This document shows, piece after piece, positions 1 to 14,100 of a DNA stretch of 64,000 nucleotides. Where the stretch lies: contig CM024182.1 in assembly GCA_013433145.1 (NCBI GenBank), forward strand, positions 5,628,501 through 5,692,500, written 5' to 3'. Position 1 is the first letter of the stretch; each line of letters starts with the position of its first letter. The DNA comes from Ascaris suum (taxonomy: Eukaryota; Nematoda; Chromadorea; Rhabditida; Ascarididae). Under the pieces are notes generated by a model. That model did no database searches, had not been told where the DNA came from, and was given only the letters and a program-made list of their open reading frames with translations. The position numbers and the translations under genes were made by a program.

Positions 1-2099
1 GCTACCATTAAACATCATCATCATTCCGACGTTTTTGACTGCTAGATGTTAAGATTGCTCAGTCGCTCTGAAGGAATTCAACTATCGAGCTGTTCATTCC
101 ACGTATCATTATCTCTCATAATTGAGTGAATGCCAGTAGATCCCGCTCGATTGATAAATGCTGTATTTCTTACGCATATCGCTGATAAATGCCATATTTC
201 GATTGATAAGTGCTATCATATATATATGTCACATGAATCCACGAGTTGTCTATTCGTTTATTATGAAATAATATTTATATTACACCTGTATTTTCTATAA
301 TATTTTGATTGCTATGATGATATTAAGCAACATTTGTGCATTCATTCGTTTTTTTTTTCATTTAAATCTTGCGATTCGATAGTATTTGAATGCGAATAGT
401 TGCTCTATCTTTGTGGACGGAACTTAGTTTTGTGAATGAATTACTGAAAATGACCATATTACATACTACTTTTTAAATATTATCCGTTACTCCTTAATAT
501 TATAAAGAACTTATAACTTCCGATAGATCCTACACGTAGAATGGTGGATAATCCTTATGGGTTTGATTATTTTTTCGGCTTCTCCTCTTTTATTATATTT
601 GAATATATTACGCTCATTTTACATGATAGTTTATTAAAAAATAAAGTTATATTTCTACAAAATTTTATTTCTTGCGTGAAAAGATTTTCATATAAAAATA
701 TATGAAACTCATATTTTCGATTCTATCTTTAGTATTTATCAATTCTTCATAGTTTACTTTAATATATTATCGTCGATTGCTGATGCTTTAGTCGTTTTTT
801 TTTTTGTTGAATGTTGAACAATCTCGGTTCAATTTATCAACAATGAGGTCTAAAAAAAAATTCGCTTCATTAGGTAGATATAAAAGAATCGTCGTTATTT
901 ATTATGTTTTTTAATGAAATTAATTCATACAAATTCATTACGGAACGATTGTCTCATTGCATTTATGACTGGAGAAAAAAATTTGCAAGCCTTATTAGTA
1001 ACATATTCCATATATTGCTGTAAAGTTTATCGTCATTTCGATTTTATTTAAAAGTTCTATATTTATGTCTATTATTTCCTAAAATATAATTTTTTTTTCA
1101 TTGAAATTTTTATACTTTCGTATAAATGAAATGAAAGAAATATGTATCACATAATGATGAAATGATGTGAATTTTTCGAGCTTTATTGTAAATAATGCAT
1201 ATCACATAACCATTTTTTATTGGTTTATTTTAAGTATTTTTTTTCATTTCTTATTTTAATGCTTCTAATTTAATTTAATTTCACTATTTTTTATTAGTGG
1301 CTTCTAATTTAAGAGATTTTAAAATTCAAATCCTTTTCTCAATTACTATACTATCGCGTATCTGCTCGCTCGGTCATTATTGTTCACCCTCGACCAACAA
1401 TTCAATTACATCAATTAGATGCTGCTGATTGAGTTCCATTTCCAAAAAATTCTATTCAAAGAAAAATAAACGGTCCATTAAAGATGTGTTTAATTTCTAA
1501 GGTAATATTTTATATGTAACTGTTCATCAATAATCTTATCCTTCCAGCTTGATTTCTAGTCTCAACTGTTGGAATCAACTCCAAATATCTTATCGTAATT
1601 CGATACGAGAAATATCATTAACATATAAATATCGATGACAGTTCTAGCAAGTTCAGGAAGTAACATAAGCAGTCACCCATCATACTGCATTTAGAGTACA
1701 ACTCAGCGATGTTTTGATTATTGAAAGTGCAGAACAATCACCTAAATGCAGATGAATTTAGTCTGCATAATTAGTAATGCCCGAAGGTAACGAAATTAAG
1801 CTTAATTATTTGTATATCAAACTTTAGAGGCTAATACGTCTAAATTATCTCTTAAATATACGCAATAAACGTAAAAACCTCCAATACTTTCACCTGCATT
1901 AATTATCTCTATTATCTTACCTTACTTTCCATTAAGTGCTACTTTCAAGTCATAAACTGTTTTCAATTCGTCCCGTGTAAATCATCTTCTCTAGAATATT
2001 TAACTCCAGTAAAATTCGCTCGCCCAATTCGTAATACGTGTTGTTAACCATAAGCTGATACCGTTTATACGAGCGATTTTGCAGTGAACGGTGGGATCA
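1..2099. other. AT-rich upstream region of the multi-Kunitz gene
   Basis: I see no open frame of useful length and no exon-like segment in this stretch. It holds three imperfect copies of a GATAAATGC-type motif at 153-219 and scattered A/T runs. A TTTTGCAG acceptor-like site ends at 2084, 15 nt before the start codon at 2100. The promoter of the downstream gene is presumably here, but no specific element can be defined by eye. Confidence 0.5.
153..219. repeat. Three imperfect GATAAATGC-type repeats
   Basis: GATAAATGCTGTATTTC (153-169), GATAAATGCCATATTTC (184-200) and GATAAGTGCTATCAT (205-219). The first two differ by two bases. Confidence 0.7.
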
Positions 2100-2157
2100 A
2101 TGCAGGGCACATTGGCGCTAGTGGCGCTAGCTGCCCTTATATCAGTAGCATTGACAG
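2100..2157 (+). other. mlt-11: Exon 1: start codon and signal peptide
   Basis: The ATG at 2100 opens a 19-codon exon with a short N-terminus followed by a hydrophobic Ala/Leu/Val run (LALVALAALISVALT), a typical signal peptide. The donor GTATGC follows at 2158 in phase 1. An acceptor-like TTTTGCAG ends at 2084, so the 5' UTR would be only 15 nt, consistent with spliced-leader trans-splicing. No upstream in-frame ATG continues into this exon across that acceptor. Confidence 0.8.
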
Positions 2158-5100
2158 GTATGCGCTATTGTTTAAGGTGTTCTTTGGCTTATTCACATCA
2201 GTTGTGTATCATTTGTGAATCACACAAATTTAGCTATTATTTACGTTGAAATTTTTGCCACTTTTAGTCCAATTTAGAGATATTTGCTGAAATGCGATAT
2301 CCGAAGCTGAAAAAATCGACTATCGGTTTTGATCGGTTTTCAAATTGGTGAAAAAATTATTGACAGCTGACTACTCCTTAATAAGGAGATTGCTCATACA
2401 GGAGAAGTGGATCCATGCAAGCGACAACCTTTTCGTGGCCGATGTCCAGCAGTCAATGGTGGCATCCAGATGAGGTCACAATTTGTGTTGCGCTACTACC
2501 TTAGGGAAAACGAATGTGTTTCTTACCCCTTTGGTGAGTTTCATTTATTGCTCTTTAATTGAATTACATATGAAATTGCTTACAATCCTAAGATTAAAAA
2601 AATTTGAAATAAAAGAAATTAGATGAGTTGTAAAGAAACAGATTTAGAACAAATGAGGTCATCGCACACACATCATTGGTATTTTAAGGCGTCCTCTAAC
2701 CTCGTTTCACATCACTCTCACCGTCAACATCTTTATTTAACGAAACTTCCGAAACCTGAAACGCAATCCTGAAACGACGAAACAATGGAACGTTAAAATT
2801 AGAGGAGCATGAAATAAATGACAACTCTTACGAATCTCCCGCATCTAATTAATGTTCTTTGGATTACTCGATTATTGAATCTAATATTTCATTTCATAGG
2901 CTAAGTTTCATTGTTTCATTCAGTTTCATTCTATCTAACTTTTTAGCTAAAGAAGTAATTGAAAAGCAATTTTGAGCAATTGCCTTTAGGTGATGCTTGA
3001 AATATTATCATTCCTTATCAATAAAACAACATTTATATAAAAGAACAACACGAAGAATTATCTAATCTAACATGACAACATTCTAACAAATATATCTTAT
3101 TTACTTACTTGAATCGACAAAACATTCTTACGAATAAATGTCTCTTCGTATCACTACCACTTCCGTTTAGCTGAAGTTGTGAGGTAGCGTGAAGGTGAGG
3201 GCTTAGGCTCGTCTCCCGCCCATCGGATACTGACGAGTCGATTCATCGTTGTTCCATGCGACTTGCTCCACCGCCCGAGTCCCGATGAGACCACTGGTTG
3301 GAATGACTCGGTAGGGCAAAGCCAAAGAGTTTGCTCGAAGCCCTCTTAAAACCGACCGCGCACTGAGCAAAGCTAAACGATGAATCAACAAATATATCAA
3401 CGAATGTTATTTTGATCCGAATATCTTTAAGGTCATTGTTCACAAGATGAAAACGAGCCAAGATTATTCCGTTACAAGGAGGAATGTGAGGACGCTTGCA
3501 TAAGGGGTGATATTTTACCACCAATCGGTAAGCATTCAGAAAATTTTAATGAGCAAACCTATACGACATTGGCACCGGAACAACGCGAAACTGCACCAAT
3601 CGAAACGCAACCCACTAATGTCGCACCAAAATCTGGTAAATTTTTTGCCGTCAAGCTTTTCTTGTGGCACAATTATACAACAAATTCACGTCAAATATTT
3701 TCGGGCCGAATTATTCACTCATCATAAAATTGTCGTGAAAACTTTGAGAATCAAATTTTTTTGAATTACTATGAATCATTGCAAGATTAAAAACTGATAT
3801 CGGAGACAAAAAAGGAACACAGATACAGTTCGAATTGAGTAAATTGTGGAATCACTTGAATGAATTGCTTTTTTTGAATGGATTGATTTCGGATGATGTC
3901 ATTAGAAGGGAATAAGGGTTATGTGATGAATGGCATCCGAATATTTCATTGAAAAGATCCCAACATAGAATGAATATCATCACACTAATATCACTCTAAT
4001 ATAAGCACTCTTTTTGATCTCATATAATAATTAGCACTGAAATCTTTATTGTAACTAACATCAGCACATCCAGCGATATATCCAGTTTGGCGTACCTAAC
4101 CCGAATGATCCAGACTTTCTAACCAAATAACCCCCTCACACTTTGTCGCCGACGTCATCGATGCTCTCTTGACGTCGCAAATTCTCTACGCATTTTGACG
4201 CTGTGATCGCCGAAAATGATTAATGAGTATTTTCATTGCCGGCACGATAGTTTTATTTAACGTAGTCGATTGAAAAGAAAATAGAGCTTTTCGTTACTTG
4301 GCTTCAAAATCACCTTACTAACGCATCTTAACGTTCGTATCAAGCTAAGTCTCTTTGAAACGATGACCCTCCATATCCTCATTAAAAAAAAAATAAATAT
4401 TTGAAGAATAAAATCTCATACCGAAAATCCCTGACGTTGAGTTATATATCAATAGGCAATAAAGCTTACTCTACAAGAAAATAATTTGGCCATTTCCGGG
4501 TCTGCCTCCGTTTTTGCGGAAATAATTCGAAACAGGTAACGTTTTTTTAGCTCAATATTGATGTAGATGGCAATTGGACCTATAACGATGAGCTTAAGGA
4601 AAAATTTAAAACTGTGGTGATAATGATAATTAGGTCATTCAAGGTTGTACGATAATGAATGGCAATGATCGAAAGGGTAATTTCAGATTGTGAAAGGCGT
4701 CGACTGTCGGCAGAAGGAGGTCTCGTAAAAGGTGGCTTTGTACCTGTATGCACTCCTAATGGAGATTTCCGCCCACTTCAGTGTGAACAAGATGGCCGAC
4801 AATGTTTCTGTGTGGATAAATCTGGCATCGAAATTCCTAATTCAAGAAGCACCAGCAGCAGAAAACCTGATTGCACTCGTGAGCTTCATCATTTTTTCAT
4901 CACTACTCTGCATAGATTTGCGAGGAACTATTATAACGAAACACAATCGCTGGTATACAGTACCTTAATTGTTAATAGACAGTTCTGCAAGAAACCACGA
5001 TTCACGATATTTCAGTGAGCACATTTATTACCAGTCACTATTGCATGAAATAACTGGATATGCGTAATGAGAGTAGATTCTAATGTTCCGGTTTCCCTTT

Positions 5101-8100
5101 ATCGGTTGCTTTAGCAGATGAGTGAGGATGATGGACTGTAGAACGTGAAATATTCCATCGGTGGATGGTTTGAACGGTATCGCTTACTACCAAAAGATCG
5201 CCGAAGTTGAACAAATCAGATCTTAAACACCGGTCGAATTTTGCAGGAGCTATTCCTTTGATCTATGAAGCAGCAGAAGGTGACAGATCAATACATCTTC
5301 CTCCGCAAAACACAACCAACGATTCTTTAGTTTTGTATTCTTCCAGCAATCAGCTATCATAGCTTATCGTAAATCGAATATTCTAGGCATAGCTGAGGCA
5401 CGCAAACCAACATCGAGTGAATGCTCTGCTGCTGCTGATGAAGGGCCGTGTGGATCATCGATCACTAGGTGGTATTACGATGAAAATGCACAACTATGTA
5501 AACCATTTCAATATTCTGGTAAGTTTTAATTGGTAAATTCGAGGATGCCATCTGAATTCAGTGTTTCCTTTGCTGTCCATGAGAAAAGATCCTAATGTAA
5601 CATATTACACATCATCAGTTGCAACGTAATAGCATCGAGACACATTAGCAATCTTTGACATCGAAATGAATACTTTCTAATAATCAAACACTGACACTGT
5701 CTCGTTCTACAGGTAAATCTCGCAGGTAACATTGGCTTTGTTTCGCTTTTTCTACAGGTAAAGTACTTACGTTGGTTGATGCAAATTTTCAAATAGTACA
5801 GGAGGGTAAAGGCATACTTATGGAACACATTTAGGAGTAACGCAGAAGCAAATCAGACGGCACTCATTTTTTTAGCACTGTAACACAAGCGATTGTCATT
5901 CGAGAAACTTGCTTATTTTAAATATTTTTGTACCCATTTCTTTACTATAAGTGGGATGGTCACCTCTTTAATAACAGAAACAAAACTTTCATAGCACCTA
6001 TTATTGAGCAATCAACGAAATGGCACCCATCATTACTGCCTGTCAAATTTCCATAACTGACTAAAATACCTGTGGCGATTAGTGCTTCTCATTATGGCAT
6101 CGTCAGTGCCCCTTCGATTTCAATCGACCAATTCTGTAATTCTATTCGGTGTCAAAAATATGCAAGGCATTGGTTGCTGAGGAAATATCTGACTGAAATC
6201 GATTGAATTTCAGGATGTGGCGGCAATGGTAACAACTATGGTTCGAAATTTGCATGTGAAAGGAGATGTGCACCGGTGTTCGGTGCTGGCAAATGCCTTA
6301 AAGGTGTTGAGCCTTTGAAAACGATTCATGGTGCGCCGGTGAATTGTGCGAAGACACCCTGTCCTTCCGGCTACAAATGCTCTGTGGTGCAACAAATCTC
6401 GGTGTGCTGTCCTATTTCTGATCCTTCCAAAGGTATGAATTATAACCGCTTAGATTAGGTAATCCCTCCGCTCCTTTCAAAGAGGCAATCGCACTTATAT
6501 CAGTACTGCTTCAAAACCACTAAAGATGCATTAGACTCCACAACTGTTGAGGAATTTTGGTCATTAAGTGATAGCTGCAGGTGCGTATGTTTCCTTTGAA
6601 AGTTCAAGCTGTTCACTTTCAGAAGCTGGAGTTCTACATTCGGGTGTGAACGCAGACGTTTGTCAACTTCCAAAAGAGCGTGGTCCATGTGATAGATATG
6701 AACTTCGTTTCTATTACAATAACGATCTCAAAGAGTGCAAATATTTCTTCTTTGGTGGCTGTGAAGGCAATGGGAACAACTTTGAACGTGTCGAAGATTG
6801 TGAAAAAACATGTGGTCGAGGTTTGTTCTAGATTGTATTTTATTAAATTATACCACTCTAACTTTTTTCTGAGTGCTCATACTTCGTGAAAAATATCCAA
6901 ACTTATGCACTTTTGCACTTTTTCAAACTCAATTAAATTTCAAATCAAACTCCGTTGTTTTTTAGGCGTTGTTTTTGATGAAATACATCTCAGTTATTAG
7001 ATAAAACTCTATTCATATTGGAACTCAAAATAATTTAGCCAGGGAAAATTTATTTTTATTTCGATTGCTTGGCTTGAAGATATTCATAAGTGCTCCTTTC
7101 CTTATAGGAAGAAATGATTCATTATCGCTCTCAACGACTCAGTCTGTGCAGACGCCGTCTACGGATGTGACGACAAAAATTATTGACATCGTTCCATCAT
7201 CAACAACTACCGAGGCACCAGAAAGTACTAGAAGAACGACCTTTACAGAATTACCAGAGGCAGAAGAGGAGGATCCAGCAAAAGGCACGACAGTCACCGA
7301 ATTGTCCACTCGTCAGCTCACTTCTGCCTCCACCCGCGCCTCGTCTCTGAGTATTGCCGAAAGGACCGAAGCAGTCACGAGAACCGATAGCAGTAGTTCG
7401 CATTTCCAGTCCGAGACGTACGCTTCAGCTTTTTTCTATTACCACTCAAATAGACTTAAGCAGCGATGATGTCAACTTATTAGGAAAAGATTTTTTGGCT
7501 TTTTTTAGCGGAATAGATTAAAGGCTAAGAGATAGCTGCTAGAGAGCAAAATTGGCCGGATGCGCAGTTCACTGATTTTTGCTCAAAAATATTTCACGGG
7601 AACTTTGATGCATTTAGCTTAAACGAACGTTTGATGATGTTGTTCAGTTTAAATGCAGAGTGTGGCCTTTCATACGTATTACACTATTCACATCTCTTCC
7701 ATCATTCATTATGCCGCAGCATGCAGGAATCGTATGGGGTCTTAACTTATGGAATGGCATAGATAGCTTTCTATGGAATACTGGATACCTCAAATGCAAT
7801 TTATAAACTAATTAGCCACTCGATCGTGCTTATTTATCTTTGTGACAGCCATTAATCAATAATGGCATATTTGTTTATTGTCTAGATTTAGCTTGGTCAT
7901 ATTTGGCCAATATAAAAACTTTTCGTAATATGCTTACGGCTAATGTTTTCAATACTTTATCGCTCATGTCTCGCCTTATGGATGATTGCTTCAATTTTTA
8001 TTGAAAATACGTATTGCATTTCAATAGATTTCAGCAATACAGCACCATGGATCGAGGCTGTATCATGATAAACGTTTTCATGATAAGTGATAAATAGCTT

Positions 8101-11100
8101 TTCTTATCTTATTGTTAGTAACTACCCGATTCGAAAGTTGAATAGGTAGACAAAGCATTATAACGAATTTAATTGGTATGATAAGAACAGAGGATGAATA
8201 AATGTGGTGAAGAGATGGTCATTGTGAGATATATCGGATTTGTTGATACCAAAATAATCTGTATGCATATATAACATAAATAATGCTATAAATTCAATTA
8301 TAGATCGCCTTCGTTGAAAGCTACTGAAAAGCAACAAGCGTCAAGTGGATCGGATAGCGATAGCAACGCAGCCGATATTGAGGAGAATGAAATAAAGGCA
8401 GGAACAACTGAGCCGATCGAGTCGCCGAGTCAGACGATACAACTATCGCGACTATCAAAAATGGAGACTTTCACACCTAATTCACCAATGCAAACAACGC
8501 ATCCTGTCGAGCCTCTCGCACCGCTTATCAGCAAGCAAGATATTGGTACACCTGCGGAGCCTTTACTTCCAGGTAACCAATTTCCTAGATTCAGGCGTTT
8601 TCATAAAAGTAAGTTATCGTTAGATTAGAGCAGCTCCCATTCCCTAGCATGTTGAATGCTCGATGCTAATTAGAGTGTTGCGTTTAATTATCATAATCAA
8701 AAATTTGAAGCCAGCATACTGAATTCATGTTAATATTGAAGCTATGACACATTGATTGCACGTTAATATGATTGTGATTGTCAACGATTTTACCTCATTT
8801 CCAGGATATGGTAATGTTTCGTACTACTTAAAAGTCGCGTTTCATTACCTCAAATATATATTATTGCCAAATTGGCCACTGTCGATTTAAGAAAGTTCTA
8901 ACGATTATTGTAATGATTTTTTTCGGAATTGATAAGCAGAAGTTGAGTGTCGCCCTACTTGATAACTATTTTCAACATTTTTCATTATCACCATGAAAAG
9001 AATTGTAACATTTGTTAGGTATAAAAGCTTTGCAATATAATACATCGTGTTTTTTAAAATATAATGCAATTTGTGAATTCAAGAATAAAATTCCACGTTG
9101 TTTTTGATGCTATTATTATGCAATTGGCTATATGATGCCGAATTTAGAAAATCGTTGCATACATGCACGTGATCCTGGTGATTGCAATGGACAATTCGTT
9201 CGATGGTATTGGGATTCGAATGTAAAAATGTGTGAAGTTTTCACCTATACAGGTTGTAATGGCAATGGCAATAATTTCGCTAGTCGTGAGGAGTGTATCA
9301 GTGTTTGTCATCGTGAAGGTATATATGGAGCAATTATTCATAGCAGTTATTAGTTCATTATAAATTTTCTCATATGATTTATAATATGTTTTTTTATTCT
9401 ATTTAAAACAAGTATTTAGCTATCTGTGAACTTTTCTCTCGCGCTTAGGTTATAGCAGATTGGATCAGCGTCTAATTTCTTTGAGTAAAGACAATCATTT
9501 TTGCTCAGTTGTTAAGATTATCAACTTTTTGAAAGATTCTTGACGTTTTCTTATGAATATATATCTTTAAATACCTCTTTAAATACCTATAAGAATATTG
9601 ACTGATACAAAAAAGTTGAATTTAATAGCATTTCAATAACCAAATTTATTATTGTTGGGATGAAATTGCTCCTTTCTTGAACATTTGCATATAGAAACTT
9701 CAAATATAATTACAATGCCCTTATTTGTTGTAGTGACATAGAAGAAGAAATCAGTTACTGCGAAGGTACTAATAGTTGGCCTATAGCGCTGAGGTGATAA
9801 TATTCGTGAAACTTCCAAGTTTATAGACTGCTATGATTTCAACAATGCGGTAAATTCAACTTTTATATTACAGTATAAAAACACATAAAAAAGCATTTTT
9901 ATGCTGTTAGATAGTACACTATTAGAGGTAAATGCTTAATAGGAAGAAAGGCAATAGATACATTCTGAATTCGATTTTGGCTTGGATTTTTTACTGCCGA
10001 TCATAGCGTGTGCATTATTATTTGCGCGGATCCGTCGCATATATTAATGTTTTGCCGTTACCACTCACTGTTTAGATGCTCTTCCAGCGGCTACAAAAGT
10101 GGAACAACCTGATCTGGCGAATGTATGCGAACACGAGGTCGACGCCGGTGAATGCAAAGGCGAATTTCAGAGGTTTGCCTTCGACGCCAAATTAGGCGAA
10201 TGCCGAGCGTTCGTCTACGGTGGATGCGGTGGCAATGGAAATAATTTTGCATCTATCACAGATTGCCAGAGAAAGTGCCATTCCGAAGGTTAGTTGAACC
10301 CCGGAACCCCGTATAGGCCTCTTTTTATGATAGCCATTGTGTGCAAAAGTGTTTTTTTTCCTCGAAGACAAAGAATCACTTATGTTCAGCTTTTAATTAC
10401 GGTAGCATAATTTGTTAGAACATAAAATTAAATAAAAGGAGAGTAATGGACGATCGCTGTATACAGGAAATTGTGTTTATAAGATTCATTTCTCGTTGTT
10501 GTTCCAAACGACTTTAAAGGAGCGCTCATATCACCATTTGTGCTCAACAGAGCTTTCTTACCTCATATAATCTTTTTCAGGCTCAACCCTCTCAACAAAC
10601 GTTTGTGAACATCCAATAGAAGTGGGTGAATGCTCAGGTGTATTTGCACGTTTTGCGTATGATTCGGTGGCTAATGAATGTCGTCAATTTACATATGGTG
10701 GTTGCGGTGGGAATGGCAATAATTTCGCTACTTTGGCCGATTGTCGAACGCTATGTGTTAAGGGTGATCTTTATTTATTGTTCACTCTTCTAGTATCAAT
10801 CGAAACAACGACTTCTTTTCTAGTACCATATGAAGAGTTAGCCTAATTCCTTTTGCTGGCTCGGGTAAGGAACTACTCGAAAATAACCACTTCATAAATA
10901 TTCTTCGCTTACGATCCCTAATGCCTATTGTCCTCGTTACACCATTGTAATGCGCTTAATGTACGGCGGGTGGCAACAACGATAGCATGGTTTTTATTGT
11001 AGTGAAATGCCCACCAGAGCCACGATGTGATCTAACACGCTGTCAACTAGTCAACGATGCTCAAGGATGTCCATTCTGCAGTTGTCCACCACCACATCAA

Positions 11101-14100
11101 CCACATCCACCAACAGGTGAATTATTTCCGACTGTCATAGAGCTTATTGATCGAGAAAATAATAATATTAGCGCTTGGAAATAAGCTTGCTCAAACAGTT
11201 TGTACCTTCGTTAAAGCAGTGAAAGTGGAACAACCTGATCTGAGGTAATGAAAGACTTGTCCATTGTAGTGAAATAACAATCGATATTCAAATTTCTAAG
11301 TTCGATTTGTTATTTTCAAAGAAATGGTAAAACCCTCGAAATATGTTGAGATTCATCACCTCAAATGAAAAGAGGAAGAACATTTCAAATGCAGCAGCAT
11401 CCATAGGAAAAAGAAAGACGCCCCTATTGAATGGAGATCATTGCACAGTACTTTCATATCAACTGCTAACTCCATCAATGAAAAAAAAAAGAACTGAAAT
11501 ATACGAATGCAGTAATTTTTCGAAAATTCGCTAGCATTTTGATCATTATGAACAATGCAGAATGCATAAGAAAATGGAATGGTTAAACAATGGTATTTAC
11601 ATGTAACCTTTAAAAAATTAGTATAATATATGTGGTTTTTATTCGGAATGAAATTTGGGAGCCCTTTGAGATGGAAATTTTGTCCTTTCTTAAATTATAC
11701 AAATTCATAGTGTTGTAAGATTTTTGATAATTTTCTCTATAGCAATTACGGTTTTAAAAAAATCGTTTTTTCCCGTTTGTCGCAAATCGAGCAATTTGGA
11801 CAAAAATTTTGGCATAATGGAATAAATTAAAACAGCATCACTAATTTAATTGAACAATATAGACTGAAACGATTTATACAATTTAAGCGAAGAACAATAT
11901 AGACTAAACCGAACATTCATTCCACTAAACAAAACAGTAATGAGCTGGCGATCTCGAACACTACTGTATCTGAAAAAAAAAGTATTTTTGTTCATATGTT
12001 GCAGCTGAACGCGAGCAACATCCCAGTCCTTTATGTTCGTTGGGCGCCGACAATTTATTTTCTTGTTCAGGTGCTTACATGCTTTCTTCATTCTCATCTT
12101 GTCCGCAAAAAAAGCTCCTTTCTATGAATGGTGCAGATTCTTTGAAGGTTTACTGGGAGTGCTTGATCATAAATGTACAAAGTGATAATAATTGAAAGCG
12201 GATAGAATATTGACACTTTTCGGAAGGTTTTCGTCGTAGTTTTCTTTTATATCAGATGCAGTTGAGGAAACTTGTGTCGTTATTTCCTGGCAGCTGTTCT
12301 GTGAAAAGAGCTTGGGGTTGAGTGAATCTAAATTCTATGGCAAACTCTATGATGCACAATATTTATTTGCTTCTTGAAATTTCAAAAATGTTTGTAGGTT
12401 AATGTTTTCTCTACGGATGCATCGGTATTTGCGTATTTGTAGGAAGACCAATCGAGCGACCAGATTGCCCACCACTGGACGTAATGTTGTGTATAGAGCC
12501 ATGCATTATTTTCTCGAATCGTCGTGGATGTCAGGAATGTGTATGCCCGGTTATCCCACCAAATAATGTTGTCGAAGCAACAAATAGTATCACTGGGCCA
12601 GTTTCACCGACCGGTACCCTTCCCACAGTGCAAACTGATCGTCCTCCTTCACCACCTTCATCACCTGCAGCTCCGTCTTCAGCTGCGCCACCTGCTTCGG
12701 TTTCTATGCCGGCACAGCCACCAAGACAAGGTACTGCTGCGTAATCAGTTAGAAACTGAAAAGACTATTTTGTTTCTGGCAAAATGCCGTATTGTTTTAG
12801 ACGCCATCGTGCGTTGATGTTAAAGCAAATGTGTAATCGCGTTATTGCTCCAAATGTAATCTAATCTTCATCCTGCAAATCTCTTTGCTGCCGTTCAGAA
12901 CCAATGAATATTTGGAAATTTTGAGCAAGACAGTTGAACTCCTTTTCATGCAGTTATAATTCGCGTGCTAGTTGTGCGATGCGTGAGAGATTTTATAAGC
13001 TGAGAAATGAAGAGATCATGGACCAGATCGTTTCCGACGATATACTTTTGACTGCGGATACCTTTGGAATGCTGTGCTAACAAAGAGAATAACGATAACA
13101 CCGGACTATTCAAACAAAAAAAAACTGTTAGGATTTGGAAACAACTAAAATTGCATATCTTGAGAAATTCTCTAGTAGATAAGAGTCAGTAAATTCGTAT
13201 GAAAGTGGCACGTTATTTTTTTTTTCTCAAATGTGTTTCTAAGCAACCGTTGTTCATTTCCTGGGTTGAACCAACAGTGGAGGGAGTGGAGGGTAGAGAT
13301 ATAGAACCGTTTTAGAAATCATAAGCATTCCTATGGCTAAGCTATTTGATACATACTTCAATCATACAACTCACTAGTAAGGGTGCGAAATGATTGCTCC
13401 GATCCGTTCTATCGGGCAACCAGTTTTTTAAAATCTAATAAAAATGTGATGTAGTTCTAAATTACAGCATCCGTTCCAATATTGAAGAGTTTCGATAAAG
13501 GGCCTCTTGTGTCGCAGCAGCAAGCCGAGAAGCCACGACAGCCATACCCGCTAACTCCCGCATCAAGAATACCTAATATTGCCGATCTCGGCGAAAAATG
13601 CACTCAACCATTGGTAAGCAAACTAATTAAGCAGCTCAGCATCTTACTTCTAACATATTCTTTGGGTGGTTTCTCTTATTTTGTTGTGAATATTACAAAA
13701 ATATGGGTTGCATTTCATATGTGTTTCTGTAGATGCATCTGGGGTGGAATTTATTATTCACACGTCTAACACCATAGTTACCTTCAAGCATTAGGTCGTT
13801 GAGGGACCGGAAATGAGTCAGAATCTATGCGGAAGTCTTTGCAGTGTCTGACATACTAACAATGTATAATTCAGGGCTGCTACCGCTAAGGGTCCTCATC
13901 ATCATATTTAAAAGAACTCTTTGTAAACTGAGCAGTCTAGATCAACTATGACCGTATTACATGGTAATGCCATATATGAACTTGAAACTCAGAGATTGTG
14001 GTAAATATGCTAGTGAGGATCCAATAAAATAGATTCATTTTAGGATGCGGGTCCATGCAAGAACTTCACTCCTCGGTGGTATTTCAACGTGAGTAGTACC

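Noticed and set aside
3180..3187. TGAGGTAG, the let-7 family seed, in intron 2
   Set aside because: The only nearby pairing puts the seed on the 3' arm of a weak, bulged hairpin, and bases after the seed do not resemble let-7 family members.
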